From the NCBI RefSeq assembly GCF_014596475.1, contig NZ_MECJ01000032.1, positions 113,836 through 177,835 of the forward strand: a stretch of DNA of 64,000 bases. Direction: 5' to 3'. The position numbers were made by a program, and so were the translations under genes. Below are positions 8,573 to 15,642 of this stretch, one piece after another. The number at the start of each line of letters is the position of its first letter. The first letter of the stretch is position 1. The notes beneath the pieces were generated by a model. The model did no database searches. It had not been told where the DNA came from and saw only the letters and a program-made list of their open reading frames with translations. This stretch comes from Streptomyces sp. CBMA152. GTDB taxonomy: Bacteria > Actinomycetota > Actinomycetes > Streptomycetales > Streptomycetaceae.

Positions 8573-8608
8573 ACCGCCCGGTACCACCCTTCGGTGGCAC
8601 CGGGCGGT
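8573..8608 (+). terminator. Long GC-rich hairpin terminator
   Basis: A 16-bp stem with one mismatch and a CTTC tetraloop: ACCGCCCGGTACCACC pairs with GGTGGCACCGGGCGGT. It lies 37 bp after the small secreted protein gene. Confidence 0.8.
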
Positions 8609-8719
8609 TTCCATTTCGCCGCCCCCGTCCCCCCTTCGTCCCAGTTCGGTGACTGATCCCCAGATGACCATTGTGCGGCGATACGGTCACCGTGCGTACC
8701 AGACCTTGGGGGACACACC

Positions 8720-9355
8720 ATGCGCAAGATCCTGCTCGCGACCGCCGCTGCCGCCTGCCTCGCCCTGACCGCCTGTCACAACGACAACAGCGGCAACGCC
8801 GCGAAGTCGCCGACGACTCCGCCGCCCACCGCTCCCTCGCCGACCACCCCGGCGCCCTCGCCCTCAGCGCCGGACACGGGCCCGGCCGCCCAGGCCTTCG
8901 GCGAGCCGTCCCGGACCGTGGGCGCCAACACCGTCGGCATTCTGGAGATCACGCCGATGTCCGTGGTCTACGTCAAGAAGGGCGGCGGGCAGACGTCCAA
9001 GTACGGCACGTTCGCGATCGTCACGATGGACGAGAAGTCGCTCAGCGCCAACCCCGCGAGCGAGACGCTGGTCGCCAAGGGCGGCGGCTGGCACTGGCTA
9101 ACCCCCGACGGACGGCGGATCGCCGAGGACTCGGGCAACGCCGCCAAGGTGGCCCTGGTCAAGTTCCGGCACTCCGACGCCATCGTGCCCGGCGCCCACC
9201 AACTCCGCGCCAAGGTCTTCGACCTCACCCCCGCCCAGGCCAAGGGCGGCCGGATCGACTACATCGACGGCACCGCCTCCTCCGACCGCTGGACCGTCCC
9301 GGCCAAGGACTCCGGACCGCAGGTCGCCGACGTCAAGAAGGAGCTGATTCCCTGA
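8720..9355 (+). CDS. Lipoprotein of unknown function
   Basis: A 211-residue lipoprotein. A short signal peptide ends in the lipobox LTAC (Cys19), followed by a Pro/Thr/Ser-rich linker (about residues 28-60) that would hold the globular part off the membrane. The folded domain (about 65-211) has a beta-rich pattern with YVKKGGG and WHWLTPDG and no recognised catalytic motif. GGGGGAC precedes the ATG. It lies alone between hairpins, so it is probably monocistronic. No function can be assigned. Confidence 0.8.
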   Translation: MRKILLATAAAACLALTACHNDNSGNAAKSPTTPPPTAPSPTTPAPSPSAPDTGPAAQAFGEPSRTVGANTVGILEITPMSVVYVKKGGGQTSKYGTFAIVTMDEKSLSANPASETLVAKGGGWHWLTPDGRRIAEDSGNAAKVALVKFRHSDAIVPGAHQLRAKVFDLTPAQAKGGRIDYIDGTASSDRWTVPAKDSGPQVADVKKELIP

Positions 9356-9495
9356 GGCCGACCGCGTCCCGCCGCGTGGGGAATCCGTCCGCCCGGGAGG
9401 AGTCAATCCAACTGTGCGCGCGGTGAGTTGGCTTGCCGGTCCACTTGGCCGGGAATGGCCATACCGTTCCGCTGTGCACCAGCGAGGAGGGGCGT

Positions 9496-9798
9496 GTGGA
9501 CAAGGACGAGGAACGCCGATTGTGGCTCATCGCGCCGGAGATCACCCGGACCACGATCCGCCTGCTGCGAACAGTGGTCGGGCTCGAACCCGCGGAGCGG
9601 GTGCCCGAGGAGGCGCTTCGGGTGGCCGACGAGGTACTGGCCGAGCACGGCACCGACGGGCTGCGCGTACTGCTCATGAGCATCACGGGATGGACGGCGG
9701 TCGGCATCGAGACCAACGCCCATCTGACCGGCAAGTCGAACGAGGCCTATCTCGACGAGATGGAGCTGACCTGCCTGGAGGCGAACGCCGACAGCTGA
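9496..9798 (+). CDS. Small hypothetical acidic helical protein
   Basis: A 100-residue soluble protein starting at GTG 9496 behind a strong GAGGAGGGG ribosome site. An upstream in-frame ATG at 9433 lacks such a site. The sequence is helical and acidic (EEALRVADEVLAEHG, SNEAYLDEMELTCLEAN), with no motif I recognise. It sits 113 bp before the cyclophilin gene, on the same strand. Real coding is supported by the ribosome site and codon use; the function is unknown. Confidence 0.65.
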   Translation: MDKDEERRLWLIAPEITRTTIRLLRTVVGLEPAERVPEEALRVADEVLAEHGTDGLRVLLMSITGWTAVGIETNAHLTGKSNEAYLDEMELTCLEANADS

Positions 9799-9911
9799 CG
9801 CCCTGATCTCGGTGGGCCTCGGACGGCCTCCGACCGGCCCCGTACGCGGAAAACCGCCCGTACGAGGTGCCCGGAGAGCGGGTTGTCGCTGCAGGATGTC
9901 AGGATGGGGGC

Positions 9912-10409
9912 ATGACGACCAAGGTCTACTTCGACATCACCATCAACGACGAGCCCTCCGGGCGGATCGTCTTCAACCTGTTCGACGACGTGGTTCCCAA
10001 GACGGCGGAGAACTTCCGCGCGCTCGCCACGGGCGAGAAGGGCTTCGGCTACGCCGGTTCGTCCTTCCACCGTGTCATCCCCGCCTTCATGCTCCAGGGC
10101 GGCGACTTCACCCGGGGCAACGGCACCGGTGGCAAGAGCATCTACGGCGAGAAGTTCGCCGACGAGAACTTCAAGCTCAAGCACACCAAGCCGGGCCTGC
10201 TGTCCATGGCCAACGCGGGGCCGAACTCCAACGGCTCGCAGTTCTTCATCACCACCATCGTGACCGACTGGCTGGACGGCAAGCACGTCGTCTTCGGCGA
10301 GGTCGCGGACGAGGACAGCATGAAGCTCGTCAAGAAGATCGAGGGCCTCGGCTCGTCGAGCGGCGCGACCAAGGCGAAGATCACCATCGCCGAGTCCGGC
10401 CAGCTCTGA
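9912..10409 (+). CDS. Peptidyl-prolyl cis-trans isomerase, cyclophilin A type
   Basis: A 165-residue cyclophilin of the eukaryote-like cytosolic class, which catalyses proline isomerisation. The active-site stretch is FHRVIPAFMLQGGDF (catalytic Arg and Phe), with NGSQFFI and the KHVVFGEV histidine segment further on. There is no signal peptide. The length and the GTGGKSIYG insert match the S. chrysomallus/S. antibioticus CypA type rather than the shorter bacterial PpiB. GATGGGGG precedes the ATG. A hairpin terminator follows, so it is likely monocistronic. Confidence 0.95.
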   Translation: MTTKVYFDITINDEPSGRIVFNLFDDVVPKTAENFRALATGEKGFGYAGSSFHRVIPAFMLQGGDFTRGNGTGGKSIYGEKFADENFKLKHTKPGLLSMANAGPNSNGSQFFITTIVTDWLDGKHVVFGEVADEDSMKLVKKIEGLGSSSGATKAKITIAESGQL

Positions 10410-10422
10410 CGGACCCCGTGGT

Positions 10423-10445
10423 GGGCCGCACCCCGCGTGCGGCCC
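10423..10445 (+). terminator. Hairpin terminator after cyclophilin
   Basis: GGGCCGCAC and GTGCGGCCC form a perfect 9-bp stem around a 5-base loop, 14 bp past the stop codon. Confidence 0.6.
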
Positions 10446-10548
10446 GCCCGGCCACCCTGATGGTGCGGCCGAACGCCTGCGCCAGGTGTGCGTACGCCAC
10501 CCGAGTGGGCGATCCACATCCCGTGCGATCGATGGTTGACTCGGGATC

Positions 10549-11025
10549 ATGATCGGACGTATCGGACATACGTGTTTCCAGGCCGCCTCGCTCACCGCGG
10601 CCGCCGCGCTGCTCGGCCTCGCCGGCGCGCTGCCCGCCGCCGCCGAACCGGTGCCCGTGCCCGCCACGGCGCCCGTCCGCGCGCCCGGTGCGCAGGACCA
10701 GGTCGACACGTTCCTCACGGCCTACCGCAACGCCCGCCTCGGCACGACCGAGGACGCGACCCCGGCCGAGGTGCGCGGCAAGTACCTCACCAAGGACCTC
10801 GACCAGGCCCTCACCACCTGGGCGACCGGCCACCAGGGCGCCGATCCGGTCTTCCGGGCGCCGAACGTCCCGGCTTCCTGGACGCTCAAGCCCACCGGCA
10901 CGGACGGCTCACACGTCGTCGTCACCGAGAAGTGGGGCGACGGCACCAGCGCCGATGTCGCCTACACCGTACGCCCCGGCGACCTGATGATCACCGCGAT
11001 CACGGACCCGCCCGCCACCGGCTGA
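10549..11025 (+). CDS. Small secreted protein of unknown function
   Basis: A 158-residue protein with a Sec signal peptide (about residues 1-32, ending AAA-EP). A Pro/Ala linker follows, then a compact domain (about 48-150) with DQVDTFLTAYRNARLG and VVVTEKWGDG. The fold could be NTF2-like, but that is only an impression from the helix-then-sheet pattern. No ribosome site is obvious before ATG 10549, and a -10-like element is close by, so translation could be leaderless. No neighbours suggest a role. Confidence 0.7.
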   Translation: MIGRIGHTCFQAASLTAAAALLGLAGALPAAAEPVPVPATAPVRAPGAQDQVDTFLTAYRNARLGTTEDATPAEVRGKYLTKDLDQALTTWATGHQGADPVFRAPNVPASWTLKPTGTDGSHVVVTEKWGDGTSADVAYTVRPGDLMITAITDPPATG

Positions 11026-11092
11026 CACCGGCTGGCACCGACGGCTGATCGGGCCGGGGTTTTGCCGGGCGGTCCGCCGGGGAGAGTCCGGC

Positions 11093-11656
11093 ATGCCCTC
11101 CAGGCCCTCCTTCCTGTCCCGCGCACGCTCGGCGACCCGCAACCGGGCCCCGCTGCCCGCGCTGCCCCTCGCCGCCGCGCTGCTCACCGCAACTGTCGCC
11201 CTCTATATGGCACTTGTGGCCTTCGGCAACATCACCGACTTCGACACCAACCGTGCCTTCGTCCGCCATGTCCTCGCCATGGACACCACGTTCAAGGACC
11301 CGGACCTCATGTGGCGGTCGATCGATTCGACGACGCTTCAGGACATCGCGTACGTACTGATCATCGCCTGGGAGACGGTCGCCGCCCTTGTGCTCGTCGT
11401 GGCGGCCGTCGTCTGGGCGCGGGCCCTGCGCCGCTCGGGCGGGTTCGGCCGGGCCCGGCGGCTGAGCACCGCCGGACTGCTGATGGTGCTGCTGCTCTTC
11501 GGCGCCGGGTTCATCGCCATCGGGGGCGAGTGGTTCGCGATGTGGCAGTCGAAGGCGTGGAACGGCCTGGACGCGGCGGCCCGCAACTTCATGCTGGCGG
11601 CGTTCGTCCTGATCGTCGTTCATCTTCCCGGCGTCGAGGAACGGTCGCGCAGATGA
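11093..11656 (+). CDS. DUF2165-family integral membrane protein
   Basis: A 187-residue membrane protein with four predicted transmembrane helices (about residues 24-44, 95-117, 130-150 and 163-180). It has the family segments FGNITDFDTNRAFVRHVL, LQDIAYVLIIAWE and EWFAMWQSKAWNG. DUF2165 proteins are uncharacterised. GGGGAG precedes the ATG. The gene is convergent with the long minus-strand NAD(P)-binding gene. Family identification is good; the function is unknown. Confidence 0.85.
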   Translation: MPSRPSFLSRARSATRNRAPLPALPLAAALLTATVALYMALVAFGNITDFDTNRAFVRHVLAMDTTFKDPDLMWRSIDSTTLQDIAYVLIIAWETVAALVLVVAAVVWARALRRSGGFGRARRLSTAGLLMVLLLFGAGFIAIGGEWFAMWQSKAWNGLDAAARNFMLAAFVLIVVHLPGVEERSRR

Positions 11657-11719
11657 CGCCGGTGACGTAGGGGCGTCCGTACAGCCACCACTCGGAATCC
11701 CTCACCGAGCAGATACGGT

Positions 11720-13222
11720 TCAGCCCCCGCCCGCCCGCACCCGTTCGGCGGCCCTGGCGATGTTGCGGGCCATTCCGCCGAACACCACCGCGTGGAACGG
11801 CGACACGCTCCACCAGTAGAGGTGGCCGAGCAGGCCGCGCGGGTGGAACAGGGCGCGCTGGTGGTAGCGGGTGCGGCCGTCCGCGTCGCGGTCCGCGTGC
11901 ATCTCCAGCCAGGCGAGGCCCGGCAGCCGCATCTCGGCGCGCAGACGCAGCAGCTGCGGCGGGGCGATCTCCTCGACGCGCCAGAAGTCGAGGGAGTCGC
12001 CGACCCGCAGCCGGGCCGCGTCGCGGCGGCCGCGGCGCAGGCCGACGCCGCCGGTCAGCCGGTCGAGCCAGCCGCGTACGGCCCAGGCGAGCGGGAAGGA
12101 GTACCAGCCGTTCTCGCCGCCGATGCCCTCGATGACCTGCCACAGCGCCTCCCGTGAAGTGTCCACGACGATCTCGCGGCGGTCGGTGTAGAGGCTGCCG
12201 CCCGCCCAGTCGGGGTCGGTGGGCAGCGGGTCGCTGGGTGCGCCGGGCAGCGCGGCGGAGGACCAGCGGGTGGCGACATTGGCCTCCTTGATCCGTCGGA
12301 GGGCGAGCGCGATCGCCGTGTCGAAGGGGATCGGCGTTCCGGGCGGGTCGGGGACGAAGCGCGCGATGTCGTGTTCGTGGCAGACGACTTCATGGCGCAG
12401 CGACTCCGCGAGCGGCCGGGCCAGCGCCCGGGGCACCGGTGTGACGAGGCTGATCCAGTGGCTGGACGGTCTCGGCGGCAGCATCGGCACCCGCAGGATC
12501 AGCCGGTGCGGCAGCCCCGCGACCTCCGCGTACCGGCGCATCATCTGCTCGTAGGTGAAGACCTCGGGGCCGCCGATGTCGAAGGTCCGGTTCACCTCGG
12601 CGGGCATCCGGGCGCTGCCGACGAGATAGCGCAGCACGTCGCGTACGGCGATCGGCTGGATCCGGTTGCTCAGCCAACTCGGGGTGATCATCACCGGTAG
12701 CCGTTCGGTCAGATGGCGCAGCATTTCGAACGAGGCCGATCCTGAGCCGATGATGACGGCGGCGCGCAGCACGGTCGCGGGCACCTCGGAGCGCAAGAAG
12801 ATCTCTCCGACCTCGGCCCGGGAGCGCAGATGCGGCGACAGCTCCCGCGCCGGCACGCCCACGGGTGTGAGGCCGCCCAGGTACACGATCCGCCGCACCC
12901 CCGCCTTCGCCGCCTGCTCGGCGACGACGCGGGCGGCCGTGCGGTCCGTCTCCTCGAAACCCCGCCCGGCGCCGAGCGAGTGCACCAGGTAGTACGCCAC
13001 GTCCACGCCCCGCAGCGCCGCCGCCATCGACGCGGCGTCGGTGACATCACCCCGTACGACTTCCACGCGACCGACCCAGGGGTAGTCGCGCAGCTTGTCC
13101 GGTGTACGTGCCACACAGCGCACCCGGTACCCCGCGTCCAGGAGCTCGGGCACCAGGCGGCCTCCGATGTACCCCGTGGCGCCGGTGACCAGGACGAGCC
13201 CCGGGGTGCCGTCGCTCTTCAT
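11720..13222 (-). CDS. NAD(P)-binding SDR fused to DUF2867 domain
   Basis: A 500-residue two-domain protein. The N-terminal half is an NmrA/atypical-SDR Rossmann domain with TGATGYIGG near residue 12 and YYLVHSLG further on. The C-terminal half (from about residue 330) is a DUF2867 SRPBCC-like domain with WQVIEGIGGENGWY and the family ending HAVVFGGMARNIAR. The fusion is common in actinobacteria but has no proven reaction. ATG 13222 is preceded by a GGAGG-like site; the upstream in-frame start is poor. It is divergent from the persulfide operon, and the CstR-like boxes lie between the two genes. Confidence 0.85.
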   Translation of the reverse strand: MKSDGTPGLVLVTGATGYIGGRLVPELLDAGYRVRCVARTPDKLRDYPWVGRVEVVRGDVTDAASMAAALRGVDVAYYLVHSLGAGRGFEETDRTAARVVAEQAAKAGVRRIVYLGGLTPVGVPARELSPHLRSRAEVGEIFLRSEVPATVLRAAVIIGSGSASFEMLRHLTERLPVMITPSWLSNRIQPIAVRDVLRYLVGSARMPAEVNRTFDIGGPEVFTYEQMMRRYAEVAGLPHRLILRVPMLPPRPSSHWISLVTPVPRALARPLAESLRHEVVCHEHDIARFVPDPPGTPIPFDTAIALALRRIKEANVATRWSSAALPGAPSDPLPTDPDWAGGSLYTDRREIVVDTSREALWQVIEGIGGENGWYSFPLAWAVRGWLDRLTGGVGLRRGRRDAARLRVGDSLDFWRVEEIAPPQLLRLRAEMRLPGLAWLEMHADRDADGRTRYHQRALFHPRGLLGHLYWWSVSPFHAVVFGGMARNIARAAERVRAGGG

Positions 13223-13332
13223 GCCGCCTCCGCCGCTCGCCGTGCCCCCGGCCAACGATCTCCCGTGACCCCGGCTTTCGTGCGGCGCGACACAGCATGC
13301 GCACACACCCCGTCCCGCACCAGTTTTCGAAT

Positions 13333-13346
13333 TACCCCCTGGGGTA
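13333..13346 (+). promoter_or_regulatory. CsoR/CstR-like operator, distal copy
   Basis: TACCCC-CT-GGGGTA has the 6-2-6 layout typical of CsoR-family repressor sites. It lies 77 bp before the persulfide dioxygenase start and pairs with a second copy whose centre is 38 bp downstream. Confidence 0.7.
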
Positions 13347-13370
13347 CGCGCATTCCCGCGTGCATACGGA

Positions 13371-13384
13371 TACCCCGGGGGGTA
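13371..13384 (+). promoter_or_regulatory. CsoR/CstR-like operator, proximal copy
   Basis: TACCCC-GG-GGGGTA, within ATACCCCGGGGGGTAAT, repeats the 6-2-6 layout 38 bp after the first box. Given the downstream genes, a persulfide-sensing CstR-type repressor is the best guess; no such regulator gene lies in this window. Confidence 0.7.
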
Positions 13385-13422
13385 ATTTTCGGCCGCCGCG
13401 ACGGAAACGAGAGGAGTACGAC

Positions 13423-14784
13423 ATGTTCTTCATCGACACCATCGAGGTGCCGGGACTCGGCAACCGCGGCTATCTGGCGGGCGGCGCGCACACCGCGGTG
13501 GTGATCGACCCGCCGAGGGACGTCGACCGGGTGATCGCGGCCGCCGCCCGGCGAGGCGTACGGGTCGCGCATGTCTGCGAGACGCATGTGCACAACGACT
13601 ACGTGTCCGGTGGCCTGCAGCTCGCCCGACTCACCGGGGCCGCCTATCTGGTGCCCGCCGGGGCCCGCGTCGCCTTCCGCCGGGTGGCGGTGGACGACGG
13701 CGACCGCGTGGAGCTGGAGGCGGGGCTCGCGCTGCGTGCGCTCGCGACGCCCGGGCACACCCCGCACCACACCGCGTACGTCCTGGAGGAGGCCGGAGAC
13801 GCCAGGGCCGCGTTCACCGGGGGCTCGCTGCTGATCGGCACGGTCGGGCGGCCGGATCTCGTGGAGCCGCGCCTGACCGGGGAACTGGCCCGCGCGCAGT
13901 ACACCTCGGCACACCGGCTTGCCGCCGAACTCCCGGACGAGACCGCCGTGTTACCCACCCACGGCTTCGGCAGCTTCTGCTCCTCGGCGCCCACGGACGG
14001 CGGCCCGACCACCATCGGCAAGGAACGCGGCGGCAACGAGGCGCTGGTCAAGGACATCGAGACCTTCCTCGCCGGGCTGGCGGCCGGGCTCGACGACGTG
14101 CCCGCGTACTACACCCACATGAGCCCGCTGAACGCGGCAGGCCCCGCCCCCGTCGATCTCACCGCGCCACCGCTCGCGGACGCCGACGAGATCGCGGGGC
14201 GACTGGCCGCCGGGGAGTGGGCGGTGGATCTGCGCGACCGGGCCGCGTTCGCCGAGGGGCATGTCGCGGGCTCCTTCAACTTCGAGGCCGACGGGCAGCT
14301 CGCCACGTATCTGGCGTGGCTGCTTCCGTGGGGCAGGCCGGTCACGTTGCTGGCCGCCTCCGCACACCAACTGGCCGATGCCCAGCGGGAGTTGGTGCGA
14401 GTGGGCATCGACCGCCCGGCCGCGGCCGCCATCGGCTCACCTGTCGACTGGGTGCGGCGCGGGGAGCACTTGCGCTCGTTCCCGCACGCCCGTTTCGCCG
14501 ATCTGACGGTCGCCGACCGGGACGTCGTCGTCCTCGACGTCCGGCGCGACTCCGAGCGGGCGACGGGTCACATCGTCGACTCGCTGCACCTTCCGGTGCA
14601 CCAACTGCGGGACCGGCTCGGGGAGATACCTCCCGGGACCGTATGGGTGCACTGCGCGGGCGGCATGCGGGCCGCCATCGCCGCCTCGCTGGCCGACGCC
14701 GCGGGCCGGGAGGTCGTCGCGGTCGACGACGAGTTCGCCGCCGCACGGGAGGCCGGGCTCGCCGTGACCGCCGCCCGCGCGTGA
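13423..14784 (+). CDS. Persulfide dioxygenase-rhodanese fusion (MBL fold)
   Basis: A 453-residue fusion. The N-terminal metallo-beta-lactamase domain carries THVHNDYVSG (His55, His57, Asp59) and PGHTPHHT, the iron site of ETHE1-like persulfide dioxygenases. Two rhodanese domains follow: the first (about 255-340) has no cysteine in its loop and is inactive, and the second (about 360-450) has the active loop VHCAGGMRA with Cys411. The reaction is oxidation of glutathione- or low-thiol persulfide to sulfite, with sulfur transfer. GAGGAG precedes ATG 13423. The exporter gene starts inside its stop codon, so they form an operon for sulfide/persulfide detoxification. Confidence 0.9.
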   Translation: MFFIDTIEVPGLGNRGYLAGGAHTAVVIDPPRDVDRVIAAAARRGVRVAHVCETHVHNDYVSGGLQLARLTGAAYLVPAGARVAFRRVAVDDGDRVELEAGLALRALATPGHTPHHTAYVLEEAGDARAAFTGGSLLIGTVGRPDLVEPRLTGELARAQYTSAHRLAAELPDETAVLPTHGFGSFCSSAPTDGGPTTIGKERGGNEALVKDIETFLAGLAAGLDDVPAYYTHMSPLNAAGPAPVDLTAPPLADADEIAGRLAAGEWAVDLRDRAAFAEGHVAGSFNFEADGQLATYLAWLLPWGRPVTLLAASAHQLADAQRELVRVGIDRPAAAAIGSPVDWVRRGEHLRSFPHARFADLTVADRDVVVLDVRRDSERATGHIVDSLHLPVHQLRDRLGEIPPGTVWVHCAGGMRAAIAASLADAAGREVVAVDDEFAAAREAGLAVTAARA

Positions 14785-15527
14785 GCGCCCTGGTTCTCGC
14801 CCTGGCCGCCGGGGCGGTGATCGGCCTCGCGCTCGGCGCGCTCGGAGGCGGCGGCAGTGTGCTCGCGGTGCCCGCGCTGATCTATCTGCTCGGCTTCACC
14901 CCGGTCGCGGCCACCACCGCGAGCCTGATCATCGTGACGACGACCTCGGCCACCGCGCTGTACGCGCACGCGCGGGACGGCTGGGTCCGCTGGCGCGGCG
15001 GCGGGCTCTTCGCGGCGGCCGGACTCGTCCCGGCGGCGCTGGGCGGCGCGGTCGCGGGCCGGGTGCCGGACGCGGTGCTGACCGGCGCGTTCGCGGTGAT
15101 CGCGGGCGTGGCGGCGGTGCGGATGCTGCGCCCGTCGCGCCCCTCGTCCGGGGAAAGGTCCGCCGGGTGGCGGCGTACGGTCGGCGCCGGGGCCGGACTC
15201 GGGGCGGTGACCGGGGTGCTCGGGGTGGGCGGCGGGTTCCTCGCGGTTCCGGCGCTGGTCGGTGTGGTGGGGCTGCGAATGCGGGCCGCCGTGGGCACCA
15301 GTCTGCTGGTCATCACCGTCAACTCGCTGGCCGCGCTGCTGGCCCGGACAGGCACCGCCGAAGGTCTGGACTGGGCGGTCGTGGGCCCGTTCACGGGGGC
15401 CGCCGTGCTCGGCGCGTGGGGCGGCAAACGGCTCGCCACGAAGGTCTCCGGCGGCACGCTGCAGCGCCTCTTCGCGTACGTACTGCTCGCGGTGGCGGCG
15501 TTCATGCTGGTCGACGCGGTCGTATGA
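14781..15527 (+). CDS. TauE/SafE-family sulfite/sulfur-compound exporter
   Basis: A 248-residue membrane protein with about seven or eight helices and the duplicated TauE/SafE half-repeats: GALGGGGSVLAVPAL and, in the second half, GVLGVGGGFLAVPAL. GTG 14781 overlaps the stop of the persulfide dioxygenase (GTGA), so the two are translationally coupled. Exporting the sulfite made by the upstream enzyme is the obvious role, by family and operon context. The upstream CstR-like boxes would control both genes. Confidence 0.9.
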   Translation: MSALVLALAAGAVIGLALGALGGGGSVLAVPALIYLLGFTPVAATTASLIIVTTTSATALYAHARDGWVRWRGGGLFAAAGLVPAALGGAVAGRVPDAVLTGAFAVIAGVAAVRMLRPSRPSSGERSAGWRRTVGAGAGLGAVTGVLGVGGGFLAVPALVGVVGLRMRAAVGTSLLVITVNSLAALLARTGTAEGLDWAVVGPFTGAAVLGAWGGKRLATKVSGGTLQRLFAYVLLAVAAFMLVDAVV

Positions 15528-15566
15528 GCGGGACGCTCCGCGGAGGTGCGGATAGCGGATATTCGA

Positions 15567-15637
15567 CTGCGGACCGTGCGTGGCTGGTCGCGCCCACGCG
15601 GCGGAGCCGCATAATGACACAGCCCCGCGCCCCTAAA
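15567..15637. repeat. Dispersed intergenic repeat, copy 1
   Basis: A 71-bp element that recurs at 33116-33185 with only a few differences. It contains the small inverted repeat GCGGC-GGA-GCCGC and ends in the CCCCGCGCCCCT block. From memory, close relatives are scattered between genes in many Streptomyces genomes. Both copies here separate convergent genes. The stop codon of the NACHT gene lies inside this copy. Confidence 0.8.
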
Positions 15638-15642
15638 GGGGC
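15629..15642. terminator. Short bidirectional hairpin at the repeat end
   Basis: GCCCCT-AA-AGGGGC is a perfect 6-bp stem at the end of the intergenic repeat, 100 bp after the exporter. It overlaps the last codons of the NACHT gene. It may terminate the plus-strand operon. Confidence 0.45.

Noticed and set aside
9842..9868. GTACGCGG-AAAA-CCGCCCGTAC as a terminator
   Set aside because: Pairing needs a bulge, and it lies just upstream of the cyclophilin gene with no clear tie to either neighbour.
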